Assembly (NCBI RefSeq): GCF_026212465.1
Contig: NC_080058.1
Span: forward strand, 11,079,483 to 11,143,482
Length of the DNA: 64,000 nucleotides
Direction of reading: 5' to 3'
Source: Amaranthus tricolor
Taxonomy: Eukaryota; Streptophyta; Magnoliopsida; Caryophyllales; Amaranthaceae
Below the pieces are notes generated by a model. That model was not told the origin of the DNA and made no database searches. It saw only the letters and a list, made by a program, of their open reading frames with translations. Each line of letters opens with the position of its first letter. Position 1 is the stretch's first letter. Made by a program: the position numbers and the translations under genes. Positions 1 to 13,659 of the stretch are shown piece by piece.

Positions 1-1182
1 GCTTTTCTGAATTTTCCTTCTTGTGCTGTATGCTATCTATGTTATCAATCCTACTTCGGGTAAAAACTGATAAGGGGAAGTATGTATTAACATGATCACT
101 TGAGGGTTTTATAATACTTGATAATTCTTTTCCCCCTTTCTGACCCAGGCTCAGTGAGACAGATTTGCTATCATGTCTATGCATTGATGTTTCCCTTTTT
201 TGGCTAACTTTTCCATTTTTACATTAAGTTCTTAAATTTAAGGTGATAAATGCTTTCTTCATCCGAGATGAATTTTAATTATAGGGATGCATGGAGTTTT
301 ACACAATAAGTTGTAGACTTGAGAGATATTGTGGAATTTTGTAAATTTGTAGAGTCTGATAGGGGCAAAATTAGGGAGAGTATGTGAGTGAAGAGGGAAA
401 TGGAACGAGTTCAAGGAAGATCATAGTATTAACAAATTCCGAACACTTGGAAACACTAATTAACTATGTCAAAGTCAACACTGATATGGAACGGAAGGAA
501 AATAAAGTGTTAAAATCATGAAAAAAAATGCAGTCGCAGATGTCGCAAATGCATTTGCGGAAACAATTGCGGTGTGAATTTTTGAAATCAAATTACATAA
601 TTGGAACTTTGTTCTTATAATTGCATTTTTGTTATTGAACTACTATTATTATGCAATAATATGCCCTTAGCTATAATGATTTCAGTGTATGAGGTACTTT
701 TAGTGAATAATTAACTTATTAGTTAATTATTTTGTTTGACGATTAGAATTATGATTAATTATAACTTAAGTAATAGGTAACAACTAAACTAAACTTAATG
801 AGTATTGCTGAAATTTTTATGTACAAATGACATAAGAGTTTTCTCTACAATATTGGTAGGTGTTAGATTTTCTCTACAATACTGGTAGATGTTAGAATAA
901 ACTTTTCTATAACCTGTTCTCAACAAATATATTGTAACAGGGAAATTTGGGCGTTACACGTTACGTAACGGCCAACGAAAATTCATGCACATTTGTAAAA
1001 CATGATTTCAAGTTGCAGCAACTCTTATACAAGTTACAAAACGACCATTACTTAACGTAATGGCGAGTTTTTATTTTATGGTTAAGACTAATTTGCGACA
1101 AAGAAGAATAAATTTGGGGCAGGCTATATTTGTCAAAGTTTTTTGTACATTCAGCGTGATGTTGGTGATTTTTTTTTTGCAG
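1..1182 (+). other. Intron of the FTSHI5-like gene, truncated by the window start
   Basis: AT-rich, with no exon-like stretch that I can support. It ends in a T-rich tract and AG at 1181-1182, the acceptor of the first visible exon. It contains a short direct duplication of about 31 bp around 838-893 (motif TTTTCTCTACAATA) and a palindrome GTTACGTAAC near 960. An open frame from 1060 runs into the exon at 1183 only because the intron end happens to be open. Confidence 0.5.
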
Positions 1183-4100
1183 GGAATTGGATGTACCAAG
1201 ATTACCAAAGCGAAAAATGAAGGGTCTATGGATGAAAATGTAGAAACTCTATCTTATCTGGAGAAAAAGCTTGTCTTTTTATTTGGATCTCATGTTGCAT
1301 CGCAGCTGCTACTTCCTTTCGGAGAAGAAAATCTGCTCTCCGCTTCAGAATTGAAGCAGGCACAAGAGGTGGGCGACTTACTAGATCTTGTATTAGCATT
1401 GATGAACTTGTGCTTATCTTAGATGTTGGATTTGTTCCCTTTTTCCATGACCTAGAATTAATTATGTAATGATGCTTTGACTTGGACCTTTTTTTATTGC
1501 AATTTGCAACAGATAGCAACTAGAATGGTGATCCAGTATGGATGGGGGCCTGATGGCAGTCCTACAATTTACTACCATGGAAACGCGGTATGACCCTCTA
1601 ATATCATTCAAATTACTAGCGAAAACTGCTATTTGCACTGTTTATTTTAAAATGCCTGTTGCATTTTGAGCTTACGCTTTCGTGTTTTCTCATTTTTCTA
1701 TTTGCGGCTTCTCATTGGATTATGGTTGATGATAATCTTTGAATGTTGTTAAAATTACAGTGTTTAATATTATGAAGGTACCAAGCTTGTTTTGAAATTA
1801 TTTTCTTACAAATTGGAGTGTTTCCTCTAAAATAATAATTATGTGATGTATATAAAGAGATATTAATGGTCAAAATTGGTGTTCGGCGTCAGTGCAAGGT
1901 TAAATTTGGAACGAAGGTATTGATAGTGGATAATTGTTTACTATGTTACATGGATAGCGCATATCTAACTATATGATACAAAAGTGCGCTAAATTATAGG
2001 TTGATACTTGATACATACCTAAAGTTAAACATGATCAGCGCCCAAGATGTCGTTAAAACAATGTGGCTAGGAGCAAGCTTTACAATTTATAAACCACAAG
2101 CTACCACAAACTAATTGTAGTATAATGGGAATAAGGGATGATATCTACATAGACGAATTGTAAGTGTGAACATATTTTGTTGTTTTTAGAGGTAACTTTT
2201 TAAAGGTTTTGTAATGATCCTTGATTAACAAGACCAAACTCAATGATTAAATTCAACAATTGCTTAAACGACTAAGAATGGAGGAATGGTTAAACAAACA
2301 TGCTTAGTGTAAAAAGAAGGTTGATTAAACACAATGGATGTATCGGTGAAAAGTGATTCTAAGGTGTATCCACTCCTAGGCTGATAGAGGCATATAGTTG
2401 GGGTGGGAAGAATTGAAATCTTCTCGTTCTTTGCCTCTTTTATACCTCTTACATTTAATCATGCAACCCACATTCAATTGGCCTAAGATGGAGAATCAAG
2501 CCACAAACATACGCTAATGCTTCCTCAAGCACATTCTAAGTATCACATGAGATTTATATGGTGGTTGGCTTCTTGACTACACCACTAGTGAAACAAGGTG
2601 AAATTGGAAAATTCTACAAAAGAATTAGACCAGGAATGTTGGGTAAAGTTTGGTGGAGACATACCTTCTATAGTTAGTTTCCCAACCTTCACTCAACTTG
2701 GCCTTCTAAGCCTATGAGTGACTCAAACCAACAACCATAGTTCACCATATAGAAACCAACAAGTCTAAATTTTATAACCCAAAGCATGCTAATCACCCCA
2801 TTTAATCTAAGAACTTCTAAATAGGAATCTACTGACTCATCATGAAATGTAGAGGAAAAAGGGCATAAAAGTACCATAATAAGAGCAAACATGCTTTATC
2901 AATAACTAATTACCATTAAGGACTAATTATTCAAGATCAACAACTAATTAATGAATCAACAAATCTAAGCATGAAAATCATAACATTACAATTAAGCTAG
3001 AACAAAGAAGCATGGAAAATAAAGAACAAGGTTAGAGAAATCCTACTACAACAACAATGGTGAGATGAGAAATCCTCAAAGTAAAAGATTCAAATTGCTC
3101 CGAATAATACCCAAGTCTTTGAAGAATGCTTGTCTTGAGTACCCAAATAAACTGTCACAAATCGGAACTTCAAAATGTTAATGACCCACTTCCGGTCATA
3201 TTTTTTCTTTATCCTGGGTTGTGGCTTCAGGCTCGTGTTGAGCATCGCCCTGGCCATTTTTTTATGGTAAAAAATTTCGAGAAAACCAGCTTTCTTTATC
3301 GTGTAGGATAAATCGAACATCCAAAAACCTCATTACTCCATTGTGTATATCTTTGTCGCCCTTTTTTTGTACTCGGTTTCGATATTAATCTTTAATGTTC
3401 ATTATCTATTGTATGATTGTGATGACATCTGAGTTCCTTGAATCCTTATAATTTTCCCACTATTCTAAATCTTCACAGGCTACTGCTCTAAGCATGGGGA
3501 ACAAGCATGAATTTGAGATGGCTGCTAAAGTTGAGAAGGTTTGTATTTGTACATCAGGCAGTTTTATATAAAATTTTCTGTTAAGGTTTAAACTGAAAAC
3601 CCTTCCTTGCTATGCTAGATGTTCTATCTGGCATACGATAAAGCTAAAGATATGCTACAGAAAAATCGACCAGTACTAGAAAATATCGTTGATGAATTGC
3701 TTGAGTTTGAAATCTTAACAGGAAAGGTATGAACTCTTCTGTGGCTAAATAGAATTATTTTTATTTAGAAAATGTGCAATTCCTTTCATTTCTCGCTGTC
3801 TGCAACTGATGAAAAGAACAAACCAAAATACTGCAAAATAAATAAAATTGCACATTCCACTAAATAAAGGTATTCCCTGTGCGAAAATGGGCCCCTGCGT
3901 AAATAATATGATTTGGACTGATTTTTCCGGACTCCAAAAATAGTAATACATTCCCTATATTGGGATGGAGGGAGTATATTTTAAAGACCACTATACAGTA
4001 TAATGTATTGTAGAGCCGTCTCAAGGAAAATGGGGCCTTGCGTAAATAATACGATTTGGATTTTGGACCCTTAATAAATTTTTTTTCAATTTTTATGTTG

Positions 4101-4579
4101 ATAAACAAAGAATGTCTTCTTTCTTCTATAAGATAGCAATGCTAAACTAAATATCACATAGTAAGTGTAATATGTAGTTAAAAAACGGTCACACCAGAAT
4201 CTTCTTCCGATTTATTATTTAGTAATATAAACTTGCTAGCTACACCCTTCTGTTTAGAAGGGCATGATCTTTCCAGAGTGTTTATTTGAGTTTTTCTGAC
4301 AGACATAGTTTCTGATTTTTATTCACCGTTATAGGATTTGGAAAGAATTATCGAGAGCAATGGTGGAATTAAGGAGAAAGAGCCTTTCTCCCTATCAAGA
4401 GTTTATGAGAATGATGTAACACCCGTATAACTCTGAAAATATTTTTCTTTTTTTTTTCTTATTGTGAGAAATTATACTAATAGGTAGTCGCTCTATTGTT
4501 TCTACAGTCCTCGTCTGCAAGGTATCTTGATGATGGTGACAGTGCACCGGTAACTGCCCTTCTAGGCGCAGCAACTTAG
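1183..4579 (+). CDS. FTSHI5: FtsH-like inactive plastid AAA protein, FTSHI5/EMB2458-type, C-terminal exons (5' partial)
   Basis: Six exons read by eye: 1183-1368, 1513-1587, 3479-3538, 3619-3726, 4335-4415, 4508-4579 (stop TAG). All introns are GT-AG and every junction is phase 0, giving 193 in-frame C-terminal residues. The peptide includes YLEKKLVFLFGSHVASQLLL, a GWGPDGSP turn, EFEMAAKVEKMFYLAYDKAK and LLEFEILTGKDLERI, and ends in ALLGAAT. This is the helical C-terminal region of FtsH-like proteins, and the tail matches what I recall of FTSHI5. FTSHI proteins lack a working protease motif and belong to the chloroplast inner-envelope Ycf2-FtsHi AAA complex linked to protein import. The AAA and degenerate protease parts lie upstream of the window. 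FTSHI4 is the alternative. Bases 1-1182 look intronic. Confidence 0.82.
1588..3478 (+). other. 1.9-kb intron of the FTSHI5-like gene
   Basis: Lies between the GT at 1588 and the AG at 3477-3478. The interior is AT-rich with no coding signal I trust; small open frames on either strand near 2690-3320 have no recognisable motifs. The length difference from neighbouring introns suggests one or more old insertions, but I cannot delimit them. Confidence 0.5.
3880..4062. repeat. Direct repeats around a Stowaway-like end, inside an intron
   Basis: A sequence of about 35 bp (core GCGTAAATAATATGATTTGG) at 3896-3920 recurs at 4038-4062 with one base changed. Between them lies GGGATGGAGGGAGTA at 3962-3976, the kind of terminus seen in Stowaway-type MITEs. 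No matching opposite end was found, so this is a fragment or a rearranged copy. Confidence 0.35.
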
Positions 4580-5664
4580 AGATATTCATTCATGGTGAAA
4601 GTTTCTATTTCATCAAAGAGGATGTTACTTCCGAGCATGTCAGAAATCACTGGAATTCTGTTCCTTACATTACTTATACGCGATTTCTGCTTGTGATCAG
4701 AAATCATTGTACTTACATGGCTTGGAAATGAGAAATTGTTGTCAGTCTTTACTTTCTCATTCCCGTCATTGTGTACAGAACTAAGCGCAAGCTCTTTGAG
4801 CTCAAATTTTGTAAGCTATATAGCAATGTGCACGCCGGAAAATGTCTGTTCTTGAAGCTGAGGTAAAATGCCATGAAAATAAAGTCAGATTTAGTATGTC
4901 ATTCTTCTGTTTCTCTTCTACAATTGGATTCTATCTTTGATTTTTCTATACCTACTATCCTCTGAGTTCATTTGAATCAAAGTTTTAACATACTCTTTTC
5001 GTGTCTTTAAGTTTGCATCAACAGCCAAAATTTCGAATGCAAAGGGACATGAGTAGGTTTATACTTCACTTGCCCAAAATGTAGTAATATTGAAGTACTT
5101 GTGTTGTTTACGGATGTTCGCATTAGGTTTTCATGCTTCCTTGCAATAGTATTGAGTCTGAAAATCCTAGACCAAGATTCAGACCTGTTTATTTTTTTGG
5201 ATCTGAATCAGATTTGGATCCGCTTGGTCTTAAAAAATTAGACCCATACCCAAAAAATAGAGGCAGGTCCAATAGGGCCTTAGACCTATGACCATCCCTA
5301 GAATTGACTTATGTGAATTTCTGGATGTGCCTCTTAACATTGATTGAAGGGAAGAGTTACTTGTACAAACTATTATAAAGGTCTAAATTTTTGGGTAATA
5401 ATATCATAATCTTAGTTAAACAGAATTGGGATAATATGGCAACTAATTATGAAGGAAGATCTCAATGTACATAAAATTCAGCCTTATGAAAAATACTAAA
5501 AAGTGAAACCTAGTTATCTTTCAACTGTATCTATTCTAAACAGTATTAAAATTTAGATTAAAATTGAAACAGAAGTAGAAAAGTAAGAATCTACAGAAAG
5601 GGGTGAAAAAAAAAAAAGAATTACAAGTAAAAAAAAAATACAGGTAACAGCATGTTATTATTTT
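4580..5664. other. Intergenic space between two convergent genes
   Basis: Lies between the stop of the + strand FTSHI5-like gene and the stop of the - strand receptor kinase. It probably holds both 3' UTRs and their polyadenylation sites. 4700-4870 is slightly less AT-rich, as expected of a 3' UTR. A-rich runs at 5609-5638 are T-rich on the - strand just after the kinase stop. No further gene was seen. Confidence 0.5.
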
Positions 5665-8600
5665 CTACAAGAGGCTTGTAACTGGGGAAGTACTGAATAC
5701 TGGTTTATCAATGTTAGTTTGATATCCATTGTTATTGCAGATGCTCTTCCTCCGCGGCTTCGCTTCTTTGAGCATCGTTATCGTATCTCTCATGGAAGGC
5801 CGCTCTTTCGGCAGTTTAGCCGTGCAAAGAAGAGCGATTCTCAACACGAGTAGCATCTCTTCCTGAATGTACTTGCATTGCCCGGTTACTTCTGGATCTA
5901 GTACTTCCTCTAATCCTCCATTGTTTCGGATCTTCCCCAATACCCACTCTACTAAGTCCGTTGATTCGCCAAATGAAGGGTCTAAAGGCTTTTTCCCTGT
6001 CACGAGCTCTAGGAGTACAACTCCGTAGCTGTAAATATCGCTCTTCTCGTCCACCTTTAAGCTGTATCCATATTCTGTGACACAAGATAAAAGATACTCA
6101 GTTTCTGTATTATCAAGCAACATGAAAAGAAAATGGATGTGACTACTGACCAGGTGCAATATATCCGTACGATCCGGCAACCATGGAGACCGTCTCATTA
6201 TTATGAAGCATCATCTTAGCAAGTCCAAAATCAGCTATTCGAGCTTCAAAATTCTCGTCGAGTAAAATATTGTTCGACTTGACATCGCGGTGAATCACCG
6301 GAGGATGACAATCATGGTGTAGGTAAGCCAAGCCTTGAGCTACTCCTAGTGCTATGTTATACCTCGACACCCAATCTACGAGCATATTGTTCTTCCCCGC
6401 TTGTTTGCTACCGTGCAATGCTGCTCCTAGATTGCCATTCGGCATATACTCGTACACCATCATCACATCGCTTTCGTTATGCAAGTAACCTAACAACCTT
6501 ACTATGTTCCTATGCCTCAATCTTCCTAGTAGTTCTACTTCGGCTAATAGGTTATCCCCTGCTTCGATATCACCTGTAGATCTCCACAGCTTCTTCACCG
6601 CTATGATTGAGTGTGGCCGTTGGATCTCAGCCTTGTAAACCATCCCAGTCCCACCCATTCCAATCACATTTGATTCCTTTAAGCATGCTAAGATTTCTGC
6701 TGAACTGAAGTTTAGCCTTTGGAATGCTACAAGTCTCCAAGGCCATTCTTTGTTGTCCTTGGTGAACCACTCTTCTACTCTATTACTATACAAATACCAT
6801 CTTCTATAAACCATCCTACCAATAAAAAACGCTAGCCCGATACCTAAAATGACCGAGATTCCCACAATAAACCCGATGATGATATGGTTAATGTGCTTGT
6901 TTTTCAATTGATTAGAATAACTTCCATTGCGCCTAAAGCAAGGTGGAAGTACTCCGCCACAAAGTCCCGTGTTTCCTCTAAGTTCATTCGGATTGATAGT
7001 AGCAAACATCCCATTTGTGGGTATAGGGCCTTCAAGCTTATTATAGGACAAATTGAGCATTTCCAAAGCGGGCGTACTTCCAAGGTTTTCGGGTATCATA
7101 CCCATTAAAGAGTTATTCGAAAGATCAAGTCTCGACAAAGTCGACATTCCTGCAATTGAGTGAGGGATTTCACCAGAAAGTTGGTTCTCCTTAAGGTTCA
7201 AGAAAACCAGTTTTTCACATGAAGCAATACCCTTGGGGATCTCACCAGATATATGATTGTAAGAAAGATCAAGGACAGTAAGAGAAGGGCACCCTTGCAA
7301 CTGATTAGGAATATGACCCTCCAACTTATTCCTAGAACCCAAGAAATTCTGAAGACTAGGAATAGAAAGAATCCCAGAAGGAAGAGATGAATCAAGATTG
7401 TTATATGATACATCAATGAAGGAAAGTGACAAGGACAGGGAAAGATCATCGGGTATCGCCCCGGTTAGACTATTATTCCTTAACTCTAACCTTTCAAGTT
7501 TAGGTAATGTACCTAAACCAGAAGGGATACTCTCAGATAACAGATTATTATGTATTCTTACTCTAACTAAAGATTCACATTTTGATAGCCCTAAAGGTAA
7601 GGGGCCAGAAAAGGAATTGTTAAAGAGAATAAGTTTGGTAAGGTTCCCAAATTCACAAAGATTAGGAGGAATTTCACCAGATAAAGAGTTTGATGAAACA
7701 TCAAGCCATCTTAAAGGGGAATTTTTGCCTAAATTCACAGGCAAATGGCCTATCAGAGAGTTTTTCCATAGTGAAAGTACTTGTAAATTGGTTAACCCAC
7801 CAAGCTCATTTGGTATCTCCCCTGTTAGTTCATTGCGCATCAAATTCAGAAGCTGCAGATTCTTTAACTTGCCCAAATCTTTCGGGATTTCCCCCAAAAT
7901 TCGATTTTCTGAAAGATCTAAGTATGTTAATGAAGACATATTACCCCAATCCCATGGGATTTTCCCTTCAAATTCATTCATGTATAGATAAACTGTTTGA
8001 AGATTCTGTAACTTCCCAAGTTCTGCAGGAAGTTTCCCACTTAGACTTCCTACAGCTAAGTCTAAATACTGAAGGTTACTTAGGTTCCCTAATTCTGAAG
8101 GGATAGACCCATGAAACTCATTATACCCTAGAATTAAGGTCTCTAAAGAGGAGAGTAACCCAAGTTCAGAGGGTAATTCCCCTGTAAGATTATTCCCTGA
8201 CAGGCCTAAAAACTTCAATTTTTGAAGGTTTTGGAAGGAGGTCGGGATTGATCCTTCGAAGAAACTCCCTCGAAAATCGAGGGTTTCGAGGGAGTTACAG
8301 AAGCCAAGATCATAAGGTAAGTTACCCGCAAAGTTGTTGCTTGAAGCATTAAGGGAAATAAGCCCTTTAGCTGCACTAAACCCAGAAGGGAAACTACCAA
8401 TAAAGTCATTTTGACTAAGATCAAGGGTTACTAATGAGGTAAGATTAGAGAGTGTTTTAGGCAATGATGATTGAAATGCATTACAACAAAGATTAAGAGT
8501 TGTTAAACTCTTAAGATTTTGTATATTTTCTGGGACTTTCCCACTTAAATTCATGTTGGAAAGATCAAGTTTTTCTACAAATCCTTGAGAATTACACCAA

Positions 8601-8797
8601 ACACCTTTCCATTCACAATATGAATGATGATTATCATCATTTTTTGTGTTGTTTTTCCAATCTTTAAGTTGATTTAATGGATCAATAAATGAGTTTTTCA
8701 TTGAAAGTAAAGCTAATAGCTCATCATTGCCTAAAACAAGAGGAATTCCCAAACAACAACCAATCAAAAAGATTATAACTTTGTTTTTCATTTCCAT
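5665..8797 (-). CDS. MIK1: LRR receptor-like kinase, subfamily XI (PXL/MIK1-like)
   Basis: Two exons, 8797-6151 and 6074-5665, joined by a 76-nt GT-AG intron in phase 1. This splits the Glu codon after GSYGYIAP, the conserved intron site of this subfamily. The product is 1018 residues. Order: signal peptide (about 1-23), N-terminal cap with C61/C68, about twenty plant-type LRRs, a membrane span near 635-660, then a kinase with glycine loop [12 protein letters not shown] (about 712), Lys in AVKKLW, HRD near 835 and DFG near 855, so an RD-type kinase with its catalytic residues. The LRR segment [13 protein letters not shown] and the [13 protein letters not shown] repeat resemble PXL1 and PXL2/MIK1, receptors for peptide signals in vascular or pollen-tube signalling. 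Length fits the family (about 1000). The exact orthologue is not provable here. It looks functional. Confidence 0.9.
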
Positions 8798-9200
8798 TTT
8801 TCTTCAATTTTTTTCTTCTCAATCTCTATTTTTGCTTATTGGGAAGACATTTTCTTTTTTTTTTTTTGTTTTTTTTTTGTTGGATGGATGGATAGAATAA
8901 GGGTGTGTTTGGAGAATTGGATCAGAGATGGAAGAAAGTGGCAGGTTCTATTCTGCTACTTGTATAATGAGAGAGCAGTGGAAGAAAGTGAGATAATTAA
9001 AATGATTGAGTAGTGATTAAATTAATTAATGGTTCGATTAATTAATGTAAAAAGTTAATGATTTGATTAATTAATAGTGAAATACGTGAGTTCTTGGGAA
9101 TCTAAAACAGCTAAAATGATGTAGTGTGAGTTTAAAAAAGTAGTTTGGAGGTAAGTGAATTATCATCCGACATTAAAACATGGAGAGAGTGTGTTTTGAG
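8798..9200 (-). promoter_or_regulatory. 5' UTR and proximal promoter region of the receptor kinase gene
   Basis: Upstream of the ATG at 8797 on the - strand lies an A-rich leader (T-runs at 8850-8879 on the + strand), followed upstream by pyrimidine/purine-rich sequence and AT-rich promoter DNA. No unambiguous TATA box can be chosen; a weak TTATACAAG candidate lies near 8960 on the - strand. Confidence 0.3.
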
Positions 9201-9813
9201 GTGATTTACTGACATGCTTCAGGTTTACATGATTAGGATCATGGTCAACCTAATTTGTTCTCCTAATTACTTTTAATTCATAGTTAGTCGGTTTTAAAAT
9301 ACTCGTTATATTATGATTATTGACAGTGTTTATCATTCAAACTTATTTCATATATTGCAGCTAATGAGCATGAAAAAATATAGTCAAATGTAATTTTATT
9401 TGACTTATTTATTTACGTACTTTTATAATATTAGCTTTTTATTTTTTTAATTACGTATAATTCAATATATAAATGATCTAATTACGTATTGAATTGTTTG
9501 AAAAGTCAAATATAGTAAGTAAAATGAAACCAATGAAGTAATTTATAATTCCTCTGTCCCAAAGTGTTAACCCTTTTATTTCTTTTTGATATTTCTCAAT
9601 GAAGTTTGTCCAGATAAATAACGGTAATATACTAATTTGACAAATCACCCCAATGTGGAGAAATTTCATATAGGGGTTTTAGAATTTTGTTTTATATTTT
9701 ATTTTCACCATTTGTATTTGGGCTATTATTTCTTTGAGACGAATGGGAATATATTTTTATTTTTTATGTTTTCTTTTTTCACTCTAGTTGATTGATTAAT
9801 AATGTTTATTAAT

Positions 9814-9873
9814 TTTTGTATTTTAAACTGAATATTCATTGTTTTTTGTATTTTAAACTGAATATTCATTGTT
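9814..9873. repeat. 30-bp tandem duplication
   Basis: Two adjacent copies of a unit with core GTATTTTAAACTGAATATTC, period 30 bp, identical over most of their length. Confidence 0.75.
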
Positions 9874-10069
9874 ATGTACTACCTTTTCTTGAATCTGTAA
9901 TTATTGGAGTATTGGTTAGTACTTGATGATAATTGTTTCACTTAAGAATTCAGGAGATATTATTGGTCAGAGTATAATTAAACCAGCTAAATAAATCAAA
10001 GAGAGTCATATGGCATAACATAATATACTAATATATTTTCCTTTTGTTTTCAGGATACTAATAAAAAGA

Positions 10070-10560
10070 TGACAGAGGACTTTTTTAGTGTCGTTGCTAA
10101 AGCCTCTAATCAAACAAATTTTTATAAACATCCTTATCTAAAACTACACAAGTGTAGTGGCAAGTAGGGGGGATCGGTCCACAAGGAGACGAGTTGCGAG
10201 ACTTAGGGCCTCTTTAGGTGTTGGGGGATCGTGTATTGGAAGATACGGGTTAGACTACTACTATAACTATGAAAACAACAAACAAAGAAGAACCGGGATT
10301 GGGTTAACCAACTTGTGATGGCTATCCTATGGTAGAGGTTTTGATTTCATTTGGTTTGATTGGAGAGAAGTGGAACACAATACAAATAGTGATCCAATCC
10401 TGGATCAGGCTTGGGTTCACCTCCGATAATATCATCCTCCTCACTCTCATGAGTAAAGACAAGAGAATCGGGCAACAAAAGTCCACTATCTGTTAATCCT
10501 CCTCTACTCTCATAGGCAGATGGAAAAGCTCCTAGTCTAATATATAAAGGACCAAAATAT
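10070..10560. repeat. Unclassified interspersed-repeat fragment
   Basis: A stretch of clearly higher GC than its surroundings, with no open frame. It includes CACAAGTGTAGTGGCAAGTA followed by GGGGGGATCGGTCCACAAGG, which looks like untranslated LTR-retrotransposon sequence. No ends, LTR or primer site can be recognised, so no class is assigned. Confidence 0.3.
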
Positions 10561-12211
10561 CATATTAGATTTCGTAAAAAGTAAAACAAAGAAACTATAT
10601 GACAAATACATTGTTTCTTCGGTTGTCCTTGCACAATTATATTAAGTGTTGAACTATGATATACTGCTTCACCTACTAGTTTTATTTAACTTTTTTTCAC
10701 ACTTGTCGAAGTAATATTTTTATCTTTAATATAAATAATTATACATAATTAAAAATTATTAAAAGTTGATATTAATAATCCTTGCATTTACAAATGATAA
10801 GGATCAAACAAAATCCACCCGACTATGTTTTAACTTATAAATTAAGAATAATATACAAATTAAGAGTAATAAGTGAATAACGACTAAAAAGTAAATTCGG
10901 CTAATAGAATAATTAATAGAGTAGTATAATTAGAATATTGTGTAAATATTCTTATTTTGTAAAATATCATATAATTATGTTGTTTCTTTATATTCGAACT
11001 TTAACCTTTTATCACTACGACTTTTAATATTATGTAAAGGAATCAATTCAATTAAAAATTTAAGTTTATGGTTGAATTTTGAGTTATATACACTAACAAT
11101 AATAAGGACTATACATTAGGAGTCATATAAATGTAAAATTGAAATTGATAGAAAACCCACTTTATGAATAGAAATGTCATTTTCGAATTGTACAATTGTA
11201 TTTGTTGATATGGTAGTTTGATATTTTTTGCATCATTAAGCCCCACAAATTTGGGATATAAACCCCACTATAAAGTTTGGTGTGAAGATATGCACCCATC
11301 AAATATGGGCTTTTAGAAATTTTTGTTTTTCAAATTTAAAAAATAGTTTGTATTTATTCCCAAAATTTGTCTCTTGATTTAATTTTGCCTAAAAGGGGAA
11401 TTTGCATCCTAATTTGAAGATTCTTTTTTCTTTGTAACTCATAAGGTGGCAACAAGCTGCTCTTGAACTGCCGACATCTATAAACATATACTATTCTTTT
11501 TATAAATATGAACACAATTTTCTTCCTAGTTCATTGAACTTTTCTTTTTTTTTTTTTATGAGATAGATTAGAGAATTTTTATGGGTATGGTTGAAGAGGA
11601 ATATACTGTAAAATTTTTTATAGGCGATGAGAATTAAACCATATTATGATGATTATAGGATAAATTTTTAATCACCGGACTAATTCAAAATTCTCTATTA
11701 ACTTCTTCATCTGATAGTCTATAAAGCTTAATTAATTTTCGGAAATCTAAAGCATATATAAAATGGTTGGTTTGAGCGGTGCATATAATAGATACAGATT
11801 ATTGCTCAAAAATAAAAATAAAGTTTATGATTTATGTATATTTTTAAAATCTAATGCTCTTTTTATTTAGAATATTAAATTTTTAAAGAGAGAGAAATCT
11901 CAAAAAAAAATTTGCCAAGTTATATAAGAAAATTATATTTATGTGAGATTTTGTTAAAATTCTTTAAATGTATCTTTTTTATTGCACATTTTTATAATTT
12001 TTTATAATACATATTTAGAGATATTGACACTCACTATATTAGGCAATCAATTGAAGAATTTTATAAAAAAATTTTAATGAAGAATATTTTTTTCTTTTAT
12101 TTATATTTATTTAGTTTATTAAACAAACATTTTAATTAATTCATATAAACATATATAGACTGATACCACTTTTAGATCACTAAGTAAATAATCATGTATA
12201 TATATCATTAA

Positions 12212-12460
12212 CTTCCTCCGTTCCAAATTAGTCGCAACATTAGTAATGTTTACACTATTCACTCATCATCTTTAATTTGTAATTAATTCTTAATTTATAG
12301 GTTAAAACATAATTAAGTGAGATCTTGTTTGATTTGTCTTGAAGCAAAGATTATTAAGATCAAAGTTTTATAATTTTTATTATACATAATTAAAGATATT
12401 AAAGATTGAATTAATACATGAAAAAAATAAATATTGCAAATAATTTGAAACGGACGAAAT
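12212..12460. mobile_element. Stowaway-like MITE
   Basis: The left end CTTCCTCCGTTCCAAATTAG and the right end TTTGAAACGGACGAAAT are imperfect inverted repeats that extend inward (GTCGCAA against TTGCAAA). The interior has the stretch resembling 'ttaatttataggttaaaacat' typical of this MITE type. About 250 bp, no coding capacity. The TA target duplications are not clean. Confidence 0.6.
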
Positions 12461-13659
12461 ATAGTATTAATAAAAAGACCGTATAACTATACGTGTTATA
12501 TTTATAATCAATGCACATTAGTTGTATTTCTATTTGCTACTATAATCCTTTGTGTAAATGTAAAAATATTAATATAATTATTACTTAGAATTTAATAATA
12601 ATTATTATTCTTACAATTTGCATAAACTAATAAATTCGTGTAATGTTGGAGTATCTATCTAATACAGAATATAGTAAAAAAAAGAAATATCATCATTATT
12701 CATTTTGCACATTTTGTGCATTTTCATTTGATTTTCAGGAAGCTCAAGTTATTCTATGCTACATGTCTTGACGCCACTATAAATAATAAAAGTATTGGAA
12801 AACTTTTTTATTTAGTTTAGTTATGAGTTGACACAATATTATTTACATATAATCTCAATAATTATAAAAATATATTAAAAAAAAATTGATAGTAATACTA
12901 AAAATAGTCTATACTATTAGAGTATTTTTCTATTTAAAATCTATACTTTTGTTTATCTTCTCAAATAACTTACCAATTTTAGTAAAAAAATATTAGTGTT
13001 TATTAAAGGTTAATTTAATATTATCAATTCAAAAGTAATATAGATTATTTTGGTATAATATCCAAAATATGGATTATCAAATATCAATTTTTATAATGAA
13101 TATGTATATTTTATGAACTTTAATTAATCTCATCCTAATATATAGAAAAATTGAAATTAATCAAAATAAATTGAAATATATTTATTTCATAGTATTATTT
13201 GCTGTACAGGAGTACCATTCCTTGCCCATTGAAGCCCATAGTTGATATTAGTACCTTCCATTCAGAGCTCACATGCTCTCCTCTGCGTTTAAACAAACAT
13301 CTTGTAATATTTATTTTTGAATTTTATGCAAATAAATTCCAAAAATAAATAATTTGAAATGTCGAAAATAAAAAAGAAATATTGGATTCTATTAGCATGA
13401 TAAGAACAATGATTGAAGTCCCTTGATGGAAAATGCTGGAGACCATGTGAAGAAGGCAGGCACATTGCTAACAGGGAAATGACTATTGCCCCATTATTTG
13501 TGGGACATCTTCATAGTTACCTTTTAAGCTTTCTTTCATTATTTATTGTGTGTTCAATATATTAATTTAGTTTTTTTTTTATTTAATTTGTGCCTATCTT
13601 TTTCATTATATGTCACAATTTTTTCATCAACTTTTAATTTTCCCCCTTCTTATTCAAAA

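Noticed and set aside
1060..1422. An independent 120-residue gene
   Set aside because: Only 1183-1368 is coding; it is one exon of the FTSHI5-like gene with intron read-through at both ends.
13190..13530. A possible microRNA precursor (GC-richer patch with GAAGAAGGCAGGCACATTGC)
   Set aside because: Superficial likeness to miR164-type wording only; I could not find a matching complementary arm.
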